DNA from: Acetobacteraceae bacterium
GTDB lineage: Bacteria; Pseudomonadota; Alphaproteobacteria; Acetobacterales; Acetobacteraceae
Length of the DNA: 12,220 nt
Direction of reading: 5' to 3'
Assembly (NCBI GenBank): GCA_947476855.1
Contig: CANJSR010000110.1
Location: 1-12,220 of the forward strand
Made by a program: the position numbers and the translations under genes. Position 1 is the first letter of the stretch, and each line of letters begins with the position of its first letter. The notes under the pieces were generated by a model. That model saw only the letters and a list, made by a program, of their open reading frames with translations, had not been told where the DNA came from and did not search any database. Shown here in pieces: positions 1 to 6,566 of this stretch.

Positions 1-469
1 CGTTGATGAAGGGCGGGATCGCCAGCGGAATGACGCCGAACGCCGCGTATTTAGCCAGGATCAGGTAGACCTGCCCGATCGCGGGCGTGGCCGGATAGCG
101 CATGAAGGGCATCTCGACGATGTCCATCAGCACGCTCAGGTCCTCGCCCGTGATCGTCAGCGTCGATTGCCCGGGGCTGTTGGAGGGGGCGAGTTCGTGG
201 CGCGTCACGATCCCGTCCATCAGCACGGTCGGCAGCCCGCCCATCGTGACGGCGATGATCACGCGGGTCGTCATGGGATCGAAATAGCCGGCCGGCAGCA
301 TCGTCTTCAGCAGGGTCGACTCCTTGCTGATCCCGAACGTGAGCTGGAAGCCGGACTTGTCCTTGCCGTTCGTCACCTCGATCGACAGCAGCGCGTCCAT
401 CACCACCTTCGGCGCCGGGACGGGCACCGCGGGTCCGATCATCAGCGTCAGATGGACGCCCTTAAGCAT
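1..469 (-). CDS. Phage late-control gpD / VgrG-like spike protein of the eCIS (Afp8/Pvc8-like), 3' end outside the window
   Basis: This encodes the N-terminal 156 residues of a protein that continues past the left edge. The start MLKGVHLTLMIG and the stretch VLMDGIVTRHEL...STLTITGEDLSVLMD (roughly residues 83-115) match the first beta-barrel domain of the gpD/VgrG spike family. In eCIS particles this protein forms the trimeric spike at the centre of the baseplate, below the tube and above the PAAR tip. The ATG overlaps the stop of the preceding LysM-like gene by 8 nt, in a different frame. No good Shine-Dalgarno site lies at the usual distance, so translational coupling is likely. The position right after the Afp7-like and LysM-like genes is the usual eCIS order. 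The family call rests on half a domain plus strong context. Whether the C-terminus carries an extra domain cannot be seen. Confidence 0.82.
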   Translation of the reverse strand, partial: MLKGVHLTLMIGPAVPVPAPKVVMDALLSIEVTNGKDKSGFQLTFGISKESTLLKTMLPAGYFDPMTTRVIIAVTMGGLPTVLMDGIVTRHELAPSNSPGQSTLTITGEDLSVLMDIVEMPFMRYPATPAIGQVYLILAKYAAFGVIPLAIPPFIN

Positions 470-785
470 CGGGCATCGCCGGGTAGCCTTCCGGCAGCGT
501 GACGCGGACCGTGCGGCCGGGGGTTTCGGTCAGTTCCTCGGGGCGGGAGACGGTGTTGGCGTCGGCCAGCCGCCAGAATGCCTGCGGATCGCCGAGGTTG
601 GCGGCGGCCAGCGTGTCCGGCCGGTCGCCCTCCTTCACCGTGACGGTGGACAGGGTGGCGAAGTTCTCGGCCGGCGGGACCAGGCGGCGGCGGAGATGGC
701 GCACCTGCCGCCCATCGGGCAGGGTCAGCACCGTCGTCTCGATCCCGTAATAGCGGCTGGTGGGCGGGAAGTTGAAGTTGGTCAT
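462..785 (-). CDS. LysM-domain / tail protein X-like baseplate hub protein
   Basis: A 107-residue protein with a LysM-like fold in its second half (about residues 47-98). It shows TVTVKEGDRPDTLAA, then DPQAFWRLADAN (67-77), then PGRTVRVTLPEGYP. The xFWRLADAN signature is typical of phage tail protein X and of the LysM proteins next to Afp7 in eCIS operons. There they are thought to join tube and spike; this is not a secreted peptidoglycan hydrolase. An in-frame ATG at 818 exists, but the ATG at 785 is preferred. It has GAGGG 7 nt upstream, leaves a 10-nt gap to the previous stop, and gives the expected start MTNFNFPPTSRYYG. No signal peptide is visible. Family assignment is good; the exact position in the particle is inferred from homologous systems. 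Confidence 0.8.
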   Translation of the reverse strand: MTNFNFPPTSRYYGIETTVLTLPDGRQVRHLRRRLVPPAENFATLSTVTVKEGDRPDTLAAANLGDPQAFWRLADANTVSRPEELTETPGRTVRVTLPEGYPAMPDA

Positions 786-792
786 CGGGGCG

Positions 793-797
793 CCCTC
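793..797 (-). promoter_or_regulatory. Ribosome binding site deciding the start at 785
   Basis: GAGGG on the minus strand, 7 nt before the ATG at 785. It overlaps the TGA stop (798-796) of the Afp7-like gene. This favours the 107-residue form of the LysM-like protein over the longer reading from 818. Confidence 0.55.
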
Positions 798-1449
798 AGG
801 GAATGCCGTTGATGCCAAGCGCGGCGAAGGAGCCGGCGGTGGCGCGGGTGGAGAGGCGTTCCTTGGCCTGGAGGTAGGTCATGAACAGGCCGCCGCCCTT
901 GCCGTCGAAGCCCATGTCGTCGATCGTCAGCACCCGCATGCCCAGAGAGACCTTGGCGCGGATCGGGTTCAGCGCGGGGTCGAAACTCTCCTCGGTGATC
1001 GAGAGTTCGGAGATGCGGACGGGGACGATGCGCTGCTGGCCGAAAACGAACAGGGTCAGGGGGCCTTGCTCGGGGATGATTTCCAGCGATCCGCCGGACG
1101 CCGCCATGTTGTTGGCGAGCAGATGCGCGCTGGTCGGGTAGATGATGGTTTCAAGCGCGGCGAGGCGGGGATGCAGGCCGTTCGCGACCGTCAGGGCGTC
1201 GCCGGTTTCAAGCTGGTCGGTGGCGTCGATCTCGGCCTCCACCTTGATCGTTTCGATCGGCGGGCCTTTCAGTCGCAGCGCCTCCAGATGGTCGCCGCTT
1301 TCGCCGCCGACGCCCTTGATCTGGAAGCTGCGGGTCAGCGTGTCGGGATTGTATTGCAGGGCGATGATCCGCTGCACCGCGCCCGTGGTGTTGTCGATCA
1401 GCACGAGACCGCCGCGGATCAACCGGGGGGAGCCGGGGAAGGTGCTCAT
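796..1449 (-). CDS. CIS tube protein / baseplate hub adaptor (Afp7/Pvc7-like)
   Basis: A 217-residue protein recognised as the contractile-injection-system tube protein family. Near the N-terminus is the motif IALQYNPDTLTRSF (29-42), the characteristic 'xxNPxxL' segment. The middle carries HPRLAALETIIYP and GPLTLFVFGQQRIVPVRISELSITEESFDPALNPIRAKVSLGM, where a strand-rich half matches the hub domain. Proteins of this family form the initiator layer between the spike trimer and the hexameric inner tube. The ATG overlaps the stop of the DUF4157 gene in an ATGA. The A-rich tract just upstream, which encodes the lysine run ending that gene, is only a weak ribosome site, so coupling is likely. Length is usual for the family. 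No truncation or odd composition is seen. Confidence 0.88.
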   Translation of the reverse strand: MSTFPGSPRLIRGGLVLIDNTTGAVQRIIALQYNPDTLTRSFQIKGVGGESGDHLEALRLKGPPIETIKVEAEIDATDQLETGDALTVANGLHPRLAALETIIYPTSAHLLANNMAASGGSLEIIPEQGPLTLFVFGQQRIVPVRISELSITEESFDPALNPIRAKVSLGMRVLTIDDMGFDGKGGGLFMTYLQAKERLSTRATAGSFAALGINGIP

Positions 1450-2792
1450 GGCTTTTTCTTCTTGATGAACCAGGACGGGAGTTCGAACAGGTTGGGCGAT
1501 TGCAGGATCGGGGTTGCGAACTCATCCGGATGCGCCGCCTTCCAGTCCGCGTTGGACCGGTCGATGGCGTTCGGCGCGTCGCGTTGCGCCTGCGCCGCGG
1601 TGGTGCCGGAGATCTGGGAGTTCGCCAGCCGAGCGGCCCATTCATCGCCGAGACCCATGGCGCGGTAGCGGAGGAAGGATTCGTCCCACAGTTGCAGCAC
1701 GTCGCCATAGGTGCCTGGGGCCACGCCACGGGCGGCCATGCCGGCGCCGATGGCCGACAGGTCGACCAGGTCACGGCGGGTCATGATCGGGGGGACTACG
1801 AAGCCCAGCGGATCGGGCCGCACGGGGCCGATGATGGTCGGCGCGCCTGGGAGGAGTTGCGGCAGCAGCGGCTTGCTGGGATCGAGCAAGGGCTGGTCGG
1901 GCCGGCCGGCGGCGGGGTCCGGCTGGTCGAACCCGAAGCGCAGAGGCGGCAGCAGCTTGACGTTCATGGTGAAGCCGGATTCGCGGACCGGCCCAATCAG
2001 GCTGACGCCGACGCGGCGGTTGTCCTTGCGCTCGGTGCCGAATTCCGCCGTCGCGCCATGCGCGAACAGCACGATGCGGGAGCCTTCGGGCAAGCGCGCC
2101 TCCAGCGCCTTCTTCGCGGCGACGGCGCGGTGGGCGGAGAGGTTGCGGTTCCAGGTCGGATCGCCCTCGTTGCTCGCATAGCCGTGCAAATGGACGGTGA
2201 CGGGGCCGGTGGGGTTGTCGAGGGCGGTGACCATCGCCTCGATCCCGGCGGTGCTGAGTTCGGCGCGGTTGAGGCCGAACAGCGCGTGCGCGTCCTCCGA
2301 CCCCGCGGTGTCCATGGTGATGAAGTCTTCCGTGGGCGGGATGGCGCCGATGCCGCCGCCGGAGGGGCCGTCGCGGGCGACCGAGGCGATGCCGCTGTCC
2401 TGCTGCTGCGCGACATGGACGAGTTCGTGGGCGATCAGGGTCTGGCCCTCGGGCCGGTCGGGCGCGAAAGCGCCCTGGGCGAAGGCGATGTCGTTGCCGT
2501 AGGCGAGGGCCTTGCCGCCGGAATCCTCGGCGGCGCGGTGGCCGGTGGCGTCGTCGTGGACACGCACCATGCTGAAATCGCGGGCGAAGCGGGCTTCCAT
2601 GGCGGTCCGAACCGGGGTGGGCAACTTACGGCCGGTGCCGCCTGGCAGGCGGTCGTCGGGTTCGCGATGGCCGAAGGGGCTTTGCGTTGTGGCGGCGGGG
2701 CGTTCGGTTGGGCGGGAGAAGGCGCGGGCCTGGGCTTCCTGGCGGACGGCCTGGGAGGGATCGATGGAGGAGCGGGTGGGACGGTGCTTCAT
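1446..2792 (-). CDS. DUF4157 eCIS core-domain protein fused to an OmpA-like domain
   Basis: A 448-residue protein. Residues about 57-131 are a clear DUF4157 (eCIS core) domain: LPTPVRTAMEARFARDFSMVRVH, then AYGNDIAFAQGAFAP, then TLIAHELVHVAQQQ, with HELVH at 122-126 as a potential zinc-metalloprotease HExxH. After a Gly-rich linker, residues about 166-265 look OmpA-like: GPVTVHLHGYASNEG (196-210), N215 and LSAHRA (218-223), ending in DNRRVGVSL (257-265). A proline-rich stretch (282-335) follows, then a C-terminal helical region of unknown type ending in a lysine run. DUF4157 proteins mark eCIS loci. Proposed roles are cargo or toxin leader and assembly or release factor. The ATG overlaps the preceding stop by ATGA and has GGAGG 6 nt upstream. 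No signal peptide is seen. Domain calls are firm for DUF4157 and good for the OmpA-like fold; function is open. Confidence 0.87.
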   Translation of the reverse strand: MKHRPTRSSIDPSQAVRQEAQARAFSRPTERPAATTQSPFGHREPDDRLPGGTGRKLPTPVRTAMEARFARDFSMVRVHDDATGHRAAEDSGGKALAYGNDIAFAQGAFAPDRPEGQTLIAHELVHVAQQQDSGIASVARDGPSGGGIGAIPPTEDFITMDTAGSEDAHALFGLNRAELSTAGIEAMVTALDNPTGPVTVHLHGYASNEGDPTWNRNLSAHRAVAAKKALEARLPEGSRIVLFAHGATAEFGTERKDNRRVGVSLIGPVRESGFTMNVKLLPPLRFGFDQPDPAAGRPDQPLLDPSKPLLPQLLPGAPTIIGPVRPDPLGFVVPPIMTRRDLVDLSAIGAGMAARGVAPGTYGDVLQLWDESFLRYRAMGLGDEWAARLANSQISGTTAAQAQRDAPNAIDRSNADWKAAHPDEFATPILQSPNLFELPSWFIKKKKP

Positions 2793-3247
2793 GTGCGGCC
2801 TCCGTCCCGGGGCTGGGTGGTGAGGCTGGCGTGGACGGCGCGCGCGACGGCCTGGCCGAGGGCGGTGGGGGAGGTGCCGGTTGCGATAGTGGGGGCGCGG
2901 AGGCTCCGCTCCGTCATGGCCGGGCTTGACCCGGCCAACTGCCCCGCGCCGGTGCCACCCCGTTGTGGCACTGACGGTGCGTGGGTGGCCGGGTCAAGCC
3001 CGGCCATGACGGATGGGACAGAGGCGCGCGGGTGGTCACCGTGGCCCATGACGGAGAGAGGGGCGCGCGGGTGCCCGCCGCCGCCCAACGCCGAGAGCGG
3101 AGAGGAGCCAGCACCGACGCCCTCCACCCGGAGCAGTTCGCCCAGCGTCTCGACCAGCGCGGCCTGGAACCGGTCCGCATCTCCCGGCCCCAGGGCAATC
3201 CCGTCCAGCACCAGGCGATCGATATGCAGGCGGATGGGGGCGTTCAT
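2789..3247 (-). CDS. Small conserved eCIS protein carrying an in-frame palindromic repeat
   Basis: A 152-residue product. The two ends look like a small protein that I recognise between the ATPase and DUF4157 genes of many eCIS operons: IRLHIDRLVLDGIALG (5-20) with LVETLGELL (31-39), and TALGQAVARAVHASL (128-142). No activity is known to me for this family. The middle (about 45-120) is unlike the ends. It is encoded by a degenerate tandem repeat and by a 102-bp inverted-repeat element, giving the low-complexity reading SVMAGLDPATH and AGSSPAMT. The frame stays open across the insertion, so a full protein can be made. It starts by ATGA overlap with the ATPase gene (GGAGG 10 nt upstream) and ends by ATGA overlap with the DUF4157 gene. 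The ends being family-like is recognition from memory, not a search result. Confidence 0.72.
   Translation of the reverse strand: MNAPIRLHIDRLVLDGIALGPGDADRFQAALVETLGELLRVEGVGAGSSPLSALGGGGHPRAPLSVMGHGDHPRASVPSVMAGLDPATHAPSVPQRGGTGAGQLAGSSPAMTERSLRAPTIATGTSPTALGQAVARAVHASLTTQPRDGGRT
2911..3012. repeat. Palindromic repeat element with perfect 27-bp inverted arms
   Basis: The left arm (2911-2937) and right arm (2986-3012) are exact reverse complements over 27 bp, separated by 48 bp. Each arm holds a smaller palindrome (GGCCGGG / CCCGGCC). The spacer holds another hairpin, GTGCCAC at 2952-2958 pairing with GTGGCAC at 2965-2971. On the minus strand the arms read MAGLDPAT and AGSSPAMT. That pair is familiar from predicted proteins of many alphaproteobacteria, which suggests a dispersed REP/RPE-like mobile palindrome. 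It sits inside the small eCIS gene and keeps its frame. Confidence 0.85.
3005..3086. repeat. Degenerate tandem repeat of about 42 bp next to the palindrome
   Basis: Two imperfect units start with CATGACGG at 3005 and 3047, and each later contains GCGCGCGGGTG (3024-3034 and 3063-3073). The encoded repeat is HPRAPLSVMGHGD followed by HPRASVPSVMAGLD. The first unit begins within the right arm of the palindrome, so the second may be a decayed duplication of that arm's edge. The two units differ by a few bases and short indels. The right boundary is approximate. Confidence 0.55.
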
Positions 3248-5253
3248 CGGAATTCCGCCTCCGCGAAGGGGCGGTCCAGCTTCCGCAGTTCCATCCGGGC
3301 CGCCGACAGCATGATCGGCATCGTCACCGGCCCGCGTTGCCCCGCCGCCATGAAGGCCGCGTTCAGGGCGATCGAGTGGATGTTCCCGCCGGACAGATTC
3401 AACCGAGCCAGCCGGTCGAAATCGAGGCCGGCTTTCGGGGTTTCCTCGGGCAAAGCGCGTTCCCAGATGCGGCGGCGTTCCTTCACGCCCGGGAACGGGA
3501 AGGTCACGATGAAGCGCAGGCGCCGCAGGAAGGCGGTATCCAGCGCGGACTTCATGTTGGTGGCCAGGATCGCCAGGCCGCTGAACGCCTCCATGCGCTG
3601 GAGCAGATAGTTGATTTCGATATTGGCATAGCGGTCGTGGCTGTCCTTGACCTCGCTGCGCTTGCCGAACAGGGCGTCGGCCTCATCGAAGAACAGGATG
3701 GCGCCGCCCTGTTCCGCGGCCTCGAACATCCGGCGCAGGTTCTTCTCGGTTTCGCCGATGTATTTGCTGACCACGGCGGAGAGGTCGATGCGGTAGAGGT
3801 CGAGTTTCAGTTCGCTCGCCAGCACCTCGGCCGCCAGGGTCTTGCCGGTGCCGCTTTCGCCGGCGAACAGTACGCTGATTCCGAGGCCTCGGCTGGCGCG
3901 CCTGGCGAAACCCCATTCCTCGTAGACGCGGAAGCGTTCGCGGCACTGGCCGATGATGCCGCGCATCTGGGTCGTCTGTTCCTCCGGCAGGACCAGGTCT
4001 TCCCAGGTCAGGCGGGGGGCGAGGCGCTGGGCCAGTTGTTCCAACCGGGCGCGCAGGCGGCGGCGGCAGAGGTCCCAGACGGCCTCCAACCCTTCGGCGG
4101 CGGCCGTGACCTCATGGATTTCGTGCAGGTTCAGGTCGAACTGGCCGGTCAGGGCATGGGCGGCGGCGTCATCGCCCAGGGCCATGGCCCAGGCCTCGCG
4201 CTGTTCGGCGGCGGTCGGCCGCTCGACCTCTACCGCGAAGGCGCTGGCGCCGCTGGGCGGGGCCTCCCGCAGGCCGATGAACACCAGGCCGGGTTCGCGG
4301 GCGAGGAACAGGGAGACGGGGGCGGCGGCCTCGGCTTCATCGGCGTCAATGTACAGCGCGAGCGGCAGCAGAAGGCTTTCCCGGCGCCAGAGGCTGGCGA
4401 ACTGCTCGATCTCGGGCGGGGTGCGCGGCAGGGCCTGGGCCTCGACGCGATACAGCGTGCGTTGCAGGGCGACGGCGGCTTCCCGCGCCACCAGAAGGCG
4501 GCTGCCAGCGTCCCCGCCGATCAACTGGATCGAGGGAAGATGCGACAAGCCGGCGGCCCCGCGCAGGCGGGCGATGGCGGCGTCGGCGGCGTCGCGCTGC
4601 GATGGCGCAAGGTCGTTCGCCCGGCCGGCCGGGACGAGGGAGACCAGGGTCGTCAGCCGCTCATCCAGGACGTTCGGTCCCTTGAGGAAGTTGACCGCCC
4701 GTTCCTCGGCCCGCAGCGGGCTGGCGGTCAGGGCGGCGCCGGTGGTCTGGGCGATCTCGATCAGGCGGGCATGGCGCAAGGGGCGATGCGCGGCGATGGC
4801 GTCCCAGGCCGGATCGTCCAGCGCCATCATCGCCAGGGCAAAGGTTGGGTAGGGCGATGCCGTCATCCCCAGCGCGTCGACGCAGAGCGCGGGCAGGCCG
4901 GGATCGAATTCCGGCGCGGCGGCGAGCAACAGGGTGTCCCGCTCAAAAGCCGAGAGCCCGAAGATCTGCTGCAACTGGATCAGGGCGGGCGGTGGGTCCA
5001 GCCGGGCGGTGGCCTCTCGGATCTGGGTCGCGTCGGTCAGTTCGCGCTGCACCCGGGCGAGCCGTTCGGCCTGGGTTTCCCCGATCGGACGGGCGGCGAT
5101 GACGCGGCGGCGGCCGAACATGCCGTTGGTGACGATTTCGGGTTCCTGGGGGACAGGGCGGTCGGCGGCCAGACGCTCCAGCCGCAGCCGCAGCCAGCGC
5201 AGGGACGCCGCGAGGTAGCGGTTGTTGCCGTCCTGCCAGCCGCCGCCGCTCAT
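3244..5253 (-). CDS. AAA+ ATPase of the eCIS (Afp15/Pvc15-like)
   Basis: A 669-residue protein. The C-terminal half is a complete AAA+ module: Walker A GESGTGKT (465-472), the segment YIGETEKNLRRMF (498-510), Walker B ILFFDEAD (519-526), sensor-1 ILATN (562-566) and arginine-finger residues in FLRRLRF (575-581). The first 450 residues hold a helical N-terminal region (including FGLSAFERDTLLLAAAPEFD) and a degenerate AAA-like fold lacking Walker motifs, typical of eCIS ATPases. These enzymes are cytosolic and needed for particle production or cargo loading; their exact role is debated. The reading frame stays open far upstream to 6042. The start at 5253 (MSGGGWQDGNNRY) is chosen because it overlaps the DUF4255 stop by ATGA and the upstream part is only a shadow of that gene. 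All key catalytic residues are present. Confidence 0.92.
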   Translation of the reverse strand: MSGGGWQDGNNRYLAASLRWLRLRLERLAADRPVPQEPEIVTNGMFGRRRVIAARPIGETQAERLARVQRELTDATQIREATARLDPPPALIQLQQIFGLSAFERDTLLLAAAPEFDPGLPALCVDALGMTASPYPTFALAMMALDDPAWDAIAAHRPLRHARLIEIAQTTGAALTASPLRAEERAVNFLKGPNVLDERLTTLVSLVPAGRANDLAPSQRDAADAAIARLRGAAGLSHLPSIQLIGGDAGSRLLVAREAAVALQRTLYRVEAQALPRTPPEIEQFASLWRRESLLLPLALYIDADEAEAAAPVSLFLAREPGLVFIGLREAPPSGASAFAVEVERPTAAEQREAWAMALGDDAAAHALTGQFDLNLHEIHEVTAAAEGLEAVWDLCRRRLRARLEQLAQRLAPRLTWEDLVLPEEQTTQMRGIIGQCRERFRVYEEWGFARRASRGLGISVLFAGESGTGKTLAAEVLASELKLDLYRIDLSAVVSKYIGETEKNLRRMFEAAEQGGAILFFDEADALFGKRSEVKDSHDRYANIEINYLLQRMEAFSGLAILATNMKSALDTAFLRRLRFIVTFPFPGVKERRRIWERALPEETPKAGLDFDRLARLNLSGGNIHSIALNAAFMAAGQRGPVTMPIMLSAARMELRKLDRPFAEAEFR

Positions 5254-6566
5254 GCGACCGTGACCCTTTGGGCGGGATCGAATTCCAGCCGGGGCGGGGT
5301 GCCGGCGAAGCGGACGGGCAGGCTGTCGATGCCGCCGACGCGCAGGCGCACCAGGTATTCGCCGGCGGCTACGCCCGTCAGGTCGAAGGTCAGCGTCGTC
5401 GGGGCGGTCGGGTCGACGGGGGTGGTGATCGAGGCCGGGGTGACCGTCGTGCTGCCCCAGAGCAGGCGGACGCCGGATTCCTGCGCCGGGCGAATGCGGG
5501 GGGCGCAGGTCACGGTGACGGTGAAGTCTCCCGCGGCGGCGGCGTTGGGGGCGACGGTGATCGTCGGGGCCAGCACGAAGGGCACGGCGTTGGTCGACCA
5601 GACCGGGCTGTTGGGGCGGGCCACGCGCAGGAAGGCGAGGTGAGGGCCGACGGACCAGCCATCCATGGCGGTCGCGTCCTGCGCCGGGGTGGGGAGATGG
5701 ACGGTCATGTCCCGTGCGGTGGGGGGCACGAGGGGGGGCAGCACATGCTCCCGCCCCGAGATCGAATCCGCCAGCACGGCGGTGATCGTGCCCGGCCCGT
5801 TCAGCCTGGTGCCGGACAGCAGCAGGTCGTCGCCGAGGCGCGGGGCCGGCAGCAGGTTGGACGCGGCCGGGCGCGCGCCGGTCAGGGTCGGGGCCGGTTC
5901 GGCGGTGGCGGTCGGGCCGCGATCCTGCGCGCCGCGGGCCAGCACGGGCGGGGCCACGCGGGCGGCGGCGGTGCCCTGGATCAGCACGACCGAGGCGACA
6001 TAGGCGATCGATGGCCGATAGCGGGCCTGCATCGCTGTCCACATCTTCGACAGGTCATCGCCGCTGAGGAAGGCGGGCGTGATCTTCACCAGCTCCACCT
6101 GGTCGGCGAGGTCGATCGCTGACAGGGTGCCGAAGGGGCCGGGCAGGATGGACCCGTCGACCGGATCGACAGGGGCCAGCACGGCACGCAGGGCGGCGCG
6201 GGTCAGCACGGGCGTCTCATGCAGCAGGTGCATGGCGTAGCCGAGGAGGACCTCGGCGTTCATGTCCTCGGCGCCGTAGGCGGTCAGCAGGTAATGCAGG
6301 TCGAGCGCCAAGGGCGGGTTGGTGATGCGCTGGCCGGCGGCGTCGCGGGACGGCATGTCGGCGTTCCGCCAGCCCTGGTTCGCGGTGACCTGATAGAGGA
6401 ACAGGTTGAGCTGGTTCGGCTCCGTCTGGCCGGTGGCGATGCGGTCGGGCGGCAGGGCGCTGACCGAGAAGCTGCCGACGCTGGACAGGTCGTGGTTCAG
6501 CATCCCGTCGTTCAGCAGGTCCTTCAGCGCGGCGGTGACGGCGGCGATGGCGAGGGGGGAGCTCAT
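5250..6566 (-). CDS. DUF4255 / Pvc16 N-terminal domain protein, tail terminator cap
   Basis: A 438-residue protein. The N-terminal ~190 residues are a Pvc16_N (DUF4255) domain: start AIAAVTAALKDLLND (6-20), then PNQLNLFLYQVTANQGWRN (50-68), NPPLALDLHYLLTAYG (83-98) and a long helix with LLGYAMHLLHETPVLT. Members cap the distal end of the eCIS tube and sheath and set where polymerisation stops. After a Pro/Ala linker, two strand-rich stretches follow (about 240-335 and 340-430). The second, with TITVAPNAAAAGDFTVTV and AGEYLVRLRVGG, looks like an Ig-like domain, making the protein longer than minimal Pvc16 proteins. It starts by ATGA overlap with the proline-rich gene, with GGAGG 6 nt upstream, and ends by ATGA overlap with the ATPase gene. 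Confidence 0.9.
   Translation of the reverse strand: MSSPLAIAAVTAALKDLLNDGMLNHDLSSVGSFSVSALPPDRIATGQTEPNQLNLFLYQVTANQGWRNADMPSRDAAGQRITNPPLALDLHYLLTAYGAEDMNAEVLLGYAMHLLHETPVLTRAALRAVLAPVDPVDGSILPGPFGTLSAIDLADQVELVKITPAFLSGDDLSKMWTAMQARYRPSIAYVASVVLIQGTAAARVAPPVLARGAQDRGPTATAEPAPTLTGARPAASNLLPAPRLGDDLLLSGTRLNGPGTITAVLADSISGREHVLPPLVPPTARDMTVHLPTPAQDATAMDGWSVGPHLAFLRVARPNSPVWSTNAVPFVLAPTITVAPNAAAAGDFTVTVTCAPRIRPAQESGVRLLWGSTTVTPASITTPVDPTAPTTLTFDLTGVAAGEYLVRLRVGGIDSLPVRFAGTPPRLEFDPAQRVTVA

Noticed and set aside
760..1668. 302-residue plus-strand open frame opposite the Afp7-like gene
   Set aside because: It is a shadow of the CIS tube gene, and its translation matches no family I recognise.
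2911..3012. The palindrome read as an intrinsic terminator
   Set aside because: It lies inside an open coding frame and has no T-run after the stem on either strand.
1500..3314. 604-residue open frame on the plus strand opposite the DUF4157 and small eCIS genes
   Set aside because: Same reason: low-complexity Gly/Ala/Arg-rich translation antisense to real genes, with no domain and no ribosome site seen.
3337..5643. 768-residue open frame on the plus strand opposite the ATPase gene
   Set aside because: It is antisense to a firmly identified ATPase with intact AAA+ motifs, and its Gly/Ala/Gln/Arg-rich product is typical of a shadow frame in GC-rich DNA. It has no recognisable domain.
5254..6042. 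N-terminal extension of the ATPase frame up to 6042
   Set aside because: Its Arg/Pro-rich translation is a shadow of the DUF4255 gene. The ATG at 5253 in an ATGA overlap is the natural start.
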